A stretch of 64,000 bases of DNA from Paracyclopina nana (lineage: Eukaryota; Arthropoda; Copepoda; Cyclopoida; Cyclopettidae). Of the stretch, positions 10,687 through 22,600 are shown piece after piece. Each line of letters opens with the position of its first letter. Positions within the stretch are counted from its first letter, which is position 1. Under the pieces are notes generated by a model. It made no database searches and was not told the origin of the DNA. It worked only from the letters and a program-made list of their open reading frames with translations. Made by a program: the position numbers and the translations under genes. The stretch lies in assembly GCA_019096065.1 (NCBI GenBank), contig JAGUCH010000001.1:4712001-4776000 (forward strand). The letters are read 5' to 3'.

Positions 10687-12076
10687 TGCTATATTATCAA
10701 CTGAACACTATTTTTCACGATTTCTTCAAGACTGACTTCTTCATTGAGATTTTGTTGTTTATTTACCAAGTTTGGCGGAAAAATCTACTGTGCTTCGCGC
10801 AACCTTTCTTCTCACTCTGTAAATGTGCACCTTAGAAATTAACTGCGGTAATTGCATCTTCCCGGCAGACTTCTATGTCATTTCCATTCATAAAAGTGAA
10901 CGTTTAAAAATTGAAAAATCTATTGTGAACCATTCCCATGCGGAATATTGGACTTTCGAAAACTTTTTTAAAGAAGTCTTTTGGCAAGATTACTGGCTCG
11001 CTCTCTATTCACCAAATTCCATTTAAATATTCTTTTCAGGCTTGAAAGAGCGGAAGATTGGCTACAAAGATGACGAAAAATACAAGAAGTGCAACATTTC
11101 CAATCATATCACTGCATCTTTTGATGGAAACTTTAGCTCTGGTGGTTCTTCATTTTAGCAACGTGCAACTGTTTGATAGAGAAAAAAACCAATCCCACTA
11201 GCAGCATAGATGAATCGAGCTCTAGAGACCTTCTCGCACAATTGGTGAAGAAATGCTAAGCTATAGTTCTTGAGCGGGGAAAGCAAAGACAATCTTCAAC
11301 ACTTTGAGCTCGAAATAAAGAATTTCGATCACAGTTCTTTTCCATAAATGCTAAGAATTATTGCATGGAGAAGTGGATTATTGAGTGGAGCAACCGACTT
11401 TGCTTTTTCATGTATTGCTACCGAGATTTCTTTGGTCAAAGGCGAAAAGAAAGCAATAAAAGGCGCCCCAAAGAGAGCAAGAATGCGCAACAGTTAGAGG
11501 AAGCACACTCAGCTCCAGATCTGCGGTAATCGTCACAGCATTTGTCGTGGAAACGCTTCAGACTTTGCACTGCTACTAACTACGATCATATCGGAGCTCC
11601 ATTCTATAAGGTATTTTCGCTATTAAGGGATTCTGATCGGTTGCGAGAATTTGCCAGCCACAAATTAATTAAATCAAGCAGCGTGAAAGGCAGACAGAGT
11701 ATTTGTTTGGCTTGTAATTTAGTGGTTGCCATGACAATCTAAAATCCTCTACTCTTGCTCTCCGACTAGCAGATGCGCACTGTGCCCTTTTTGAATGGAA
11801 CTTAATTTTTTTTTATCTTTTGGGCGATAGGCCGCGTGTCACAAAAATATTCAGCCAAGCAAGTTGATGGTTGCAAAGTTTTACGATCATGCATAGTAGT
11901 TTTACCATCGACTTCAATGAATTATAATCCTTTTTAAAAAGATGTTTAGCACCAGCAGTGAGATGTGGAAAGCGGCATTCTCCCCTCTGTGGCCTTTTAA
12001 GTATAGGACGTGATGCCGCTTGCGGTAACTCAAATTAGAAGGTAGTCAGTTGAGTTTCGGTCTCTTGGTCATCAAG
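10687..12076. other. Intergenic region, uS9m promoter to CNG channel start
   Basis: A 1.4-kb spacer between divergently transcribed genes. Open frames occur at 10823-11026 and 11542-11742, but they show no domain and no convincing splice partners. I see no gene here that I can support. Confidence 0.5.
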
Positions 12077-15000
12077 ATGGCGTCGGAACAAGATCTGAGC
12101 TCAGAGTTCTCGGTGACGACCTCAGAATCAAGAAAAAATACAAATGCTCGCAAACGCCATTGGATTCAGCGCCTGGAATTTCGCCAATCCCTCAAGTGCA
12201 AGACGTAATAGTGCTCAATCCTCAAGTAACACCATTCCACTTTCGTTTTATTTTCCACAGAAACGCAATCCCTAACCAAGAACTGACTGAAAGTGGCAGC
12301 CTTTCTTATAGGTCCAATCAGATTTTTGTCATGTCCGAGCAACAAACCATCAGGTAACAAAAAATGCAGCCTATGCCACAACTAGAACTCAAAATTGGAT
12401 TTGACATCAATTTGCACCATTTCCTTTATTAGTGGACTTGGAACAGCCCTGGAGGCTTTTGCAAACTTTTGCTGGGAAATGAAAAGTAGTAGCTACTACA
12501 TATGCACCTTAGGCCTAGGGGAGCATGAAAAGTTAGTTCAAAGAATTCGAGAAGAATCGAAAGTTGCAAAATAGAGCAGCTCGAAAGTCAATTGGGCCTT
12601 TCATTCACACTTAATTTGCCTAAAAGTACTACTACTACTTTTCGTTGTTTTATCTGTAAATACATGGTAGTGAAATTACTCTTGTTCCCAGGATGTGTCG
12701 CACGTGTCACTTACAGCCTGCGCCACAGTGTGCAGTCATTGGAGTAAGTCAGATTTGACACTGTGCCCACATAATATGACAGCCTCGTAATTGGATCTGT
12801 ACTATAAGGCACACATCCCGCATTTTCTTTGAACATTTGGCTTTGCAGGGTTAGCGCAATCGGATTAATTTCAAACAAGATAGGTTTTTACAAATCGAAT
12901 TTCAGATCCAACGTTCTCGGATCGTACAGTACAAGCTCATCAATGAGTGAAGAGTCCATAAGGTTCATGGATGACATCGACGAAGAAGGGGCGGGTTCTT
13001 TGGACTTGCATATGGAGAGTGAAAACGACGTGTTCTTGCTTGATTCCGAGCCAGCTATGATCAGGAGGAAGAGCAAATCTCCATCAGCGTCATCTTCACT
13101 GGGAGTACTGGAGACCAGCGTAGAGGTTCACCCAGTACCCCGTGAAGTGGCCTCTCCCCAAAAAATCAGGACCATATTGGTGAAATCAGCAGCCTCGAGC
13201 GAAAAAAGCAAAAAAGTTCAAAACGGTGGCATGCGAATCATACCAGCTCTGAAATTGGAGCATGGAAGCAGCAGCAGCCCTAGAAGTGCGAGTTCGCTGC
13301 TTTTGAGCCTCAACGAGGCTTCAAAGACCAAGGGACTTAATGAAGTACTACCATGGAGACAAAAGAGCCTCGAAGACCCTCCTGCTCAAGTGCCCACTCA
13401 CAAAGACAGTTTGACCGATAAAACCCTTGGGCCAACTTACTATCACAGGTACGTATATCACATTTATACCATATTGTGTGCGAGTAATTATCTTTTCGTG
13501 GATGCTTGGGAAAATGCTGCCTTTTTTCAGAGCTACTTCACCTGCTGCCTCGTCGGTGCATAGCACGGTCTCGTCCACCAAATCGAGGCTCTCGGATGCC
13601 AAAAGTGAAATGTCATCTATTTTGGGGCCAGACAAGGAGCAACTGCTGAGCGATCGAATGCGACACATAGTGACACATTTCAGAAAACGAGCCTTTGCTG
13701 TTAAGCAGAGGCTGGAGGAGCCTCCGTCACCTGACGATGACGCGAGCAGCCTCAGCGAGGACCTCGAGGGAGATCAAATCGAAGATGCTGGTACGCCAAT
13801 TGGCAAAGACAAAAGTGCCGCAACTCCCAACACGTTCGAGATTGGCCAAGACGACAACAAAGGCCTCGTGGAAAAATTGACTGAGTAAGCGAAACACTTT
13901 TACATCGATTTTGCACGCATCGCACCTATAGTAAAAGCATTTATAATACGAAGTGGCTGACAATTTGCTGGAGCAGTTTTCCAATATATCCACTCTCAAT
14001 TCATCATGCACAAAATGGGTGGCATGAATCAATAAATGCCAGTTAACAGCTTTCGGCAAAGTTGCCATCAATTACCGTAGTGCTTTCCTCAAGGCCTTCT
14101 TCTTTCATTGGCAATTTCAAAGTTTTGAGCGCATTTTGCCTCATAGTGGCTTTTATCTGTAAGTGCGTGAGTAAACTAGATGAGATGTTGCAGCAGAGAC
14201 ATTAATCGAGATTGTTCGCTAAGTGGATTAGAAAGCAATCATTAACCATCCAAAACAAGCACGCGCGCGGACAGTATTATTATGCATCTCTATAGCCAAG
14301 AACACAAGATACCCACAGTTTACTGCTAAGGTAGATGCATATAGCAACCGATTACATATTAACGTGCTGTCGCAATAGAGAAGAAGAAAGCATCAAATTA
14401 GCATTACTTTTGTAAGAATGAGCCAGGCTCATCTAAGTTAGCACTGTGGTAATGCGTTCCCTGCTTTTCTTCCTCTGCAATAACATAATTAGGCGGTAAA
14501 CCCAATTACCCTCAGAGGAAAGTTGATTCCATAGCATACAGCTAAAAGCCCAACACACACATGGCATTCATTCATCGAGGCAGACAATTGTGATCTTCTC
14601 ATTTATTTAGGAGGAAGACAGAGCCCAGTGGTCGATCCAGCCTGGGAGTGGAGATGAAACAACAGCCGTCTGTCCTTCCCAATATCAAGCCACGGCCCAA
14701 CTTACATGCCCAGCACCACAATCTGGACACCCTGGAGCGCCTCGTTTTCGAAGACTTCAATGGATCGCCATACGCGTCCAAATCCACGATAGTAATTTCC
14801 GGCTGGGAGGCCTTCTTTTGCGACCCCAAACTCATCAAGAGAAAGTTCGAGTTTATAGACCCGAGGGGATACATCAACATTGCCTGGCTCTTCGTCCAAG
14901 TAACCACATGCAGCATGGCAACACTTGATTTGCCCTAATTCTGCTTTTCTTCGCGCAGGCCATGATATTTTTGTACAACGCCTGGGTCATTCCACTCCGA

Positions 15001-18000
15001 GCCATTTTCCCGTTTGCTCAGACCTCAAAGAACTTGATTCCCTGGCTAGTGGCGGATTACACCGGGGATTTCATCTACCTGGTGGATATGTTCGTCTACA
15101 AGCGGAGATTGATGTTTATGGAGAACGGGTTTTGGGTGAAAAACAAGCGGCGATTAACGCGTCAATACGTGCGAGAGGGCACTTTCCGATACGACGTAGC
15201 TGCCCTAATTCCACTCGAAATTCTCTACGTCGTTCTGGGCGTAGACGCTACATACCTGAGGCTGCCGCGTATCATTAAATGCATAGCATTCTGGGAGTTC
15301 ACCGAGAGGCTGGATTCTGTTCTGGCAAAGCCATATTTCTTGAGGATTGTCAAGACTGTCACTTACATGCTGTATTTGATACATCTCAACGCGTGCGCAT
15401 ATTTCGCAATATCCGATTGGGAAGGCATCGGAGTCAACGACTTTGTGTACAACGGAGAAGGCAATGCTTACATCAGATGCTTCTACTTTGCCACCAAAGT
15501 AATTTGCATTTTATCCCCATGATCCCGCGTGCTTTCAACGCAATCTTTCAGACTGCCACTTCCATCGGGAAAAACAAGAAACCCACGACGGGAAACATAG
15601 CTGAAATCCTCTTTATGACGGGCTCGTGGCTGTTGGGCGTGTTCGTCTTTGCCATTCTAATTGGAGACATACGCGATATCGTGGGCACTGCGAGGAGAAA
15701 TGCGCTTTCATTTCAGCGACAATTGGATGCCATCACAACGTACATGAATAACAACAAAGTAGCGAAGCATGTTCAGGTAAGCTCATCATAAACTTCACAG
15801 AGAAATACCCTTGCTGTCTAATTATGCACTTACTCATTATGACTTTTAAAATGGTACGCTAAATATGGCCGTAATTGCTGCTACAGGCTTTCTCTCTGTG
15901 AGAGAAGCTTTTACATACAATTGTCACTCTAATGTTGGTTAACGTCATCAACTATTGGAAAACGCGTCATATGCACACTGCGAACACAAAATGCAAATCA
16001 GGTTGCATCATATATCTTGTACCTCTCATTAGCCCACTGAATAACATTCAGGCTATCAAGGCTTGTGACCCTAACAATCATTGAATGTAAATTATTATTC
16101 TTTAATTTGTCGAGATTTTCGGCTATTCTGAGAAGGTTAAACCTTTTTAATTTTTTTTTGGATCCCCAAAACTGTTTTGGTCATACGATATGTATGTGTT
16201 GGTATTTGGATGAGTTTTTTCCTCGCGGGCATACCGAGTGAACAAAGTGTACATAGTTACCAGTGAGGCTACTGTACACAGAAGAAACGCAGGCTTTTAA
16301 GCGGTTAGTTGGGGGAAATAAATTCAGAAAGCATGACATACGACCCTCCTGGAGAACTTGAAAATAACCGGAGCCCTTGCAGTTTCTTCTGTCTGTGGAC
16401 TCATTTGCATGGATGGAGACATTTTGCACTCGCAAAAAACAAGGGCTACTGGCTCCTTTGGATTGTCATTTTTATCATCACTATTTTTCTCTCGGGAGCC
16501 AACATCTACAGCTCGCTCGTCAAGTTCTATGCCTATGACATTGAGCAGCATACTAGATATGGTGAAGTTACCCATTATGGCAAATTTCCAGCAGTCACAC
16601 TGTGCAGGTAACCCTTAGCCCGCAGTTAGCTTAGAAATGTAGAAAATCCATATTTTTGACAGGGAAACTTATGGGCTGTTTAACGAAGACATGTGCGCAT
16701 ACATGGGTGTCTCCGTAGCTTATAAGGGTAGCGTGGTAAACAATGTTACCATGAACTCATCAGTCACTGATCAAGGCCAATGCTGCACCATTTACGCCAA
16801 AGATGACATGCCAAGCGTTGGCAGACTTCAAGGGCTCAAAATTTGGGCTTATCCTGGCCTTGGTCAAAACGGCTTGTATTTTGCCTTGCACCATCCAGAA
16901 GACTCTCCTCTGATGAACGCAAAAAGCGAGTTCCTCGCAGCAGGGACTGATAATGACATCAAAGTCAACATGATACATTCCAGATTGGCTGAACCCGCGT
17001 GCATGTCGAGCGATGCCAAATTCACGCATGCTTTTGGCTCAGGCAAACGAGCGAGCAAAAGCAATTGCTTGTACGACAACATGATGTCTGAGATTGCGAA
17101 AACTTGCAACTGTGACAAATTGGCAAATTGCTCTGCAACAGTAGGAAAGTGGAATTGCACCGCGAAAATCCTCATGGACCCATACAGCCGAATCAGATCC
17201 CCGATTGAATGCAAAGAGGCCTGCACAGACATGTACTACATGTCGACAGTCAACAGCAAGAAATGGGCCAAAAATCCACCGCTCTGCAAGCGTTGGCTGT
17301 CAGTGGCCTTAAGAAATCTAACTTGCATCCAAAACCAGACAACTATTGAAACCAGCTATTCAGGGCTATGCAACTCAGCTACTTTAGCTTACAACACTTG
17401 TCCTGTTGACGAAGGGCTGGAAAAGTATGAAAACTTTGGAACATTGCAGCAATTCGCCAAAGACCGTTTAGTGGGCTTGACCGTGTACACACCAGATTAT
17501 TGGATCCCAATCACGGAATTCTACTTTAGGCACACATTCTCCAGCCTTGTCGCAGAGATTCTGATCATTTTGACCATCTACTTTGGGTTCAGCGTGATGA
17601 GCATCCCCGAAATGCTCTATTATGCCTTCATGAGTCGGGGAGGAGGGTGCTTTTGTAGTCCCATCGTCAAAGCTTGTTCTTAATCAAATCTAAATGGCAA
17701 TTACGAAAAAACAACCCAGAATGATGATTGGCAGGCATACAGAGCTAGCCTGCCATAACAATACCATGATTACTTTATGAAAATTACTTTTTTGGCTTCT
17801 TTAGAAACTGCCAAGAACATGTTAATGAATTACTTCTTTTAATCAGCTGTCCTCGCAGTAAATTGAATCACACATGTAACAAATACAATAGGGAAAATTG
17901 TTTAGATCTTGGTTTTGATAACATCTACAATGGTAATGATAACAGCATAACTGTTTTTGTGTTGATAAATATGGAAGAGTTCCAACAGTAATTTCGCCTC

Positions 18001-19642
18001 GTCAAGCTTATTAAGGAGTACATTACCCTCCAAATAACAAATATTGCCATCTTAATGTTAAACAATATATGTATTCTAATGCATTCACCCTTGCAGAAAC
18101 TCACACTAGTTTATGAGTACTTGTCCAAAGAAAGGAAGAAATGTAATCATCATATTTTATGCTATGTAGCAATTTACACACAGTATTTTGAATAAAATAT
18201 CTATATGTTACTGCTACAGCGTACTACATGCGTAAAAGCATAAAATGGTCATAAAGGCGGCTGGTTAAAAGCGTTGTCAACTTTGCAGGAAAGAGTCAAA
18301 CGGTGGATGAACTACACGTGGTCGCAGCAAAAAAGCTTTGACGAGCATGCCATGCTATCTTTCCTCCCTTTGAAAATGAGGACGGATATTGCCATGAGAG
18401 TCCACTACTCAACCCTTGGGAAAGTCAAACTTTTTCGAAACTGCGAGCCTGGCCTGCTCAAAGACCTGGTTGTCCTTCTACGGCCAGTCATTTACTTGCC
18501 AGGTACTTCCGCATATAATGGACGACATCCATTTAAGCCAGCTTTCAAATGTTTTAGGCGACTTCATATGCCGCAAAAATGACATTGGCAAAGAAATGTT
18601 CATCATTCAATCCGGTCAAGTGCAAGTTCTGGGTGGGATCGATGGTCGACGCGTTTTGGTCACCCTCGGCCAGGGCTCAGTATTTGGTGAAATCGCCCTT
18701 TTGGGGGTGGGAGGAATGAATCGACGAACCGCTGATGTCGTGTCCCGAGGCTTCTCCAACCTATTCGTACTTCAAAAGGATGACTTGGAAACTGTGCTTA
18801 AGGATTATGCTGACGCCAAGCGAATCCTAAATGCTAGGGCGCGAAAATTGATGAAGGAAAACGAGGAGAGATTGGCAAAGGAAGTCGACGAACAAAAACA
18901 GCTCCAAGCCAACAAAAAGGGCAAATCCAAGGCAATTTCAGACGTGAGTGATGCCAGCCAGTTGTGCCGAATGACATTTCACTCATTGATCTTTTTCTGC
19001 AGGAGGAGAATATCATTTTCCCCGTATCCTCACTGTCAGTGGCAAGTGGGAGCGGAAGTGGTGGCGAGAAACGAGATCCGGCGTTGATTGAAACCCTACG
19101 AAAAATGCTGCCACCGCGTGTTAAAGTGAAAAATTACCTTATGATGAGTTCCCCGAAATTGGAAAAACACAGGCCGATTTCCGCTAGCAACCTCAAGGTT
19201 GACAAACTTGACTCGGCATCAAGCATATTCATGCCAAGGTCCGGTTCGATGGATCGTTCCTTGAATGTGAGCAATTTCAACAATTCATCTTTGATGGGTC
19301 AAGCCTCGCAGGCCACGCGGCCTTCTCATATAGACGAATTTGTGATGGAAACCAAGCGACGGATATCGTATTTCTCGGACGAATCCTCTCCATATTCGAA
19401 CTTGAGCCGCAACAGCTTCAGCCCTTCAGGTAAAAACTGCTAATTCATCTTGCTAAAACAGGCATAAACTATATATATTTCTTTGGCTTGCAGTGATGGC
19501 ATCGCCCAGACGACATAACGATTTTGATGTGAGAAGACGACCTCCGAGACTGCAGAGGCTACAAAAAGTGGCCAAAGTGGTGAGCTCTGAGGAGGATCAG
19601 GATTATGAGGCCATTGACGTTGCCGTCGAAAAGCCGAAATGA
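12077..19642 (+). CDS. Cyclic nucleotide-gated cation channel, CNGB/CNGL type
   Basis: Eleven exons (12077-12204, 12261-12353, 12849-13448, 13531-13884, 14611-14899, 14959-15498, 15552-15776, 18289-18502, 18558-18943, 19003-19429, 19494-19642) give 1134 residues. A long Ser-rich N-terminus (1-450) ends in a segment resembling the region before S1 of CNGB subunits (DRMRHIVTHFRKRAFAVKQR). S1-S6 span about residues 480-715. The pore is in exon 7, the C-linker about 743-814, and the cyclic-nucleotide-binding domain about 814-910 with phosphate-binding cassette FGEIALLGVGGMNRRTADV. Such subunits combine with CNGA to carry Na+ and Ca2+ when cGMP or cAMP binds. The filter reads SIGKNKKP, unlike the TIGxxPxP of known subunits. 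The 2.5-kb intron 7 holds a complete DEG/ENaC gene. The C-terminus is Ser-rich and acidic. Confidence 0.87.
15777..18288 (+). other. CNG channel intron 7 (host of a nested gene)
   Basis: This intron runs from GTAAGC at 15777 to TTTGCAG at 18288 and keeps phase 0. It contains the DEG/ENaC gene at 16333-17683. The 556 bp before that gene are the likely site of its promoter. The 600 bp after it are AT-rich with no other feature seen. Confidence 0.7.
16333..17683 (+). CDS. DEG/ENaC (pickpocket-like) channel subunit nested in CNG intron
   Basis: Two exons (16333-16607, 16663-17683) give 431 residues. TM1 lies at about residues 38-60 (YWLLWIVIFIITIFLSGANI), followed by the family signature GKFPAVTLCR. 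The large extracellular domain has many cysteines and sequons. TM2 near the C-terminus contains IYFGFSVMSIPEMLYY, with GFS at the conserved GxS filter position and a typical ISIPEMIYY-like end. It is expected to act as an amiloride-type Na+ channel subunit at the plasma membrane. The gene has its own start and stop and the same orientation as its host, so it must be transcribed separately or rescued from the host pre-mRNA. Confidence 0.85.
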
Positions 19643-19687
19643 ATCGTCATGACTAGCAGCATTCCCGTCCTTGTTACAGCATGGGAA

Positions 19688-22600
19688 TTAAATGATAACT
19701 TTCCGTCTTTCCTTTCGCAAGAAATCTTTGAAATCAGCCTCGTTTAGCCTCACAATCATTGCATTCAGGAGATCAGAGTGCCTTTTCTCGCTTGGCCGGC
19801 TTAGTCCAAGCTGAATTTGAGACATATCCTGCGGAGCACAATTTCCTTTAAATCTACCGTTTGATTGTAATTAATGGGCTTACCTTGAGCGATACATCTC
19901 CATCTTCTTTGACAATGTGTGTCAGTGGTAAGAGAGCTTCACCCAGAAGAAGGCCTTCACCCAGAACTGGACTTTGGTCTTTGACGCTAAAAAGCAAATA
20001 AGTTTTTGCAACATCTGTGCCTTCTGGCAGCACCATGTCAAAAGTTTCATCAAACCTGCAAAAGTGAGAGGAAGAGAGGCGCTATATAAACATACTTCTC
20101 AAGAGGACTCCATCAGGAATAGTGATTGGATATCACCAGGGAATACTGAATTAATTCGGCTCAAACTCGGAAACTTTAACTGCATAATATTATTTGGATA
20201 GGAGACAAAATTCAGCAGACTTACAAGGGGAACAGGGTTCGATGCTTTACTGATGTCTTGACTTTCTTAAGTCCTCGGCTGTGAAAACGAGACCCGTCAA
20301 CATCTGGAACGAGCCGAATGCTAACATATGGGTTGCACATGCCATTACTTCCAGCTCCAGATCTGGTGATCACTGATGAGCCTCCGTGGCCTCGACTGAC
20401 TGCCACAGCCTCTTCGATGAGCTGCTGGCGAGCATTGTCGAATCGTGTTCGAATGTCGTCGAGCCCAAGGGTTTTCCATGAAGGCTGAAAACGATGCCTT
20501 AAGTAGACGCTAGGTTTATGATAAGTCTAGAATTACCTCGGCCACTTGTGAAACACTCTTGGCATGCGAATCGAAGTAGTTGAGGCTGCCCTCATCTGGA
20601 GAACTCAAACATGCCCCGAAAGGACGACTACGTGATATCGTCATTGTAAGGCCATTGACATTGCTAGAGGATGACTTCCCAGTAGCTTTTGTAGCTGTTT
20701 GGCCACGTTGGGTTTCCAGAGGCTTCAAGTGGCGAGCATTCAGCACCTCTACACGAAGGTGAGTTTCATGGAGAATTGCCCTTACGGTGATACTGCCAAT
20801 GGGATATACGCTCGTTCCAACCCCCTGCGGATGCTGTTGTTCGATCTGATGCAGAAACCGCTCAGAGTAATAGTTCAACACTAGATCCTCCGACTCTGAT
20901 GAATACATTTGCAGCAATTTGACCATTCTGTCAATATTGACTTTCCTGCAATGGACATATTACGGGAATTAGAAATAGACGACGCGCAACGCACGATATG
21001 ATGCAAATTTACCCAGACTTTGAGGCTGCTGGGTCGTCTCCGTAGAAGAAATTGAGCAAAACTGCAAATACATGCTGAAGATGGCTGAAGTATTTGGTGT
21101 CTCTCCGCTCCAGAATGGATTGTTCAATTATAGAGGCTAGAGATGTGGTGGAAGTAATCCAAACCGACGATAGCACTCTGGCGAAATTATCGGGAACCAA
21201 GTAGCTCTTCAAGAAAATCAGGTTAGTATCTAGAAATCTTAGCAGCTTGATGGGCGTGGCCGAGCGATCGGTGGGAGTGTCCTCAATCAGATAATTGGTG
21301 ATGTTCGGCGACATCTGGCTACTCAAGTCTCCCAAAATATCCATGATTTGATTTTCGAGAATTTCAACGGAGTTCTTCACCAAAATGTTGATAGTTTTCT
21401 TACACGCATCTGAAACCAGACCACCGTGGATCAACTCAAGCTTCTTAAGGATCTCGGTCACTCCTAGCTCTTGAGGTAGTGGTCTGATGGAGTGGAGGAC
21501 AAAATCCAGATTGTTCACTACGTGGCATTGCTCCCGCGAAAAATGGAGGCCGTTTTCCAAGGGCTTTTTGCTGCACGCACCAACCTTGTCGACGAGCTTC
21601 TTTGCATACACAACTGAGGCCTTGCATATGTCATCCAGGATCCTGGACACAAACACATAAGCTGTTTCCGGATCCGGCCACGCTAGTTGGTTCCAGAACG
21701 TCCTCACTTGGCCAAACACGGTGCGAATGTCAACGGCTGACGAGGTGTGCATGACCATGTCATCAACGGGACGGTCGAGGTCATCAATGTCAACAGCTCT
21801 CAAGATTCTCTGTACTGCTTTGAACAGAGCTATATCGAGCCACTTCGCGACAGCTTTGAGAAACCAAGTATGGTAATGCCCAAGGTCTCCGGAAGCGAAC
21901 TGCGAGCTCCCGCTTGATGAGGAGGTAGATGTGGAGGATATGGTTACGTTGCCATCATCGAAAATTGCGCGACTCTTCGACCCAATCGACGAACTGCACA
22001 GCTTGAAGAACTCTTGCAAAGACAAGTATAGCTCGAAGAGTCGCGTTCCAATGACCAAGTCGAATTCCGGAACGACCACGATGTCGTCATTCTCATCATC
22101 AAACATATTTTTGGCTCTCCGCTTGAGCCTCTTTTGGTTCAAGATGAGCCTGTCGCAAACGGTGGTGACGAGATTTTTGGCCAAGGGGGCCAAGCTTTTT
22201 TGGTACTCCTTGCACGCGAGCTCCACGTAGTCCACGTTCAAGGTTTCTCGAAACAAATCTCTGTATGTTTGTATTGAGGTTTTGATGTCGGCTATCAGCA
22301 AGTTGGTGAGCTTGGTCAAATTTCTCATTTTTCTAGAGAGTGCTCGGTCGGTTGGATCGGCTCTGCGATGATCCCTGCAATGCAATAAATTAAAGCTGCC
22401 TTTCGTCGCAATCAAAGAACCAACATCGTTTTCCCACGGCATTTCATCTTGCAACGCTTTGTTGCACATGCATAAAACCTGCTGCGTCTAGGTCGCAGCA
22501 GTCAAGGAGAACTGTTCATATAAAGATCACGGCTACATCAGCCTTAATTGCCAGTGACTTTTTACTTACTCAGCTTCAGAGGACGAGCCATTGGTCACCC

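Noticed and set aside
10823-11160. 67-codon plus-strand frame followed by a second open stretch, possible small gene before the CNG channel
   Set aside because: No domain, no ATG context of note, and the splice between the two parts is arbitrary.
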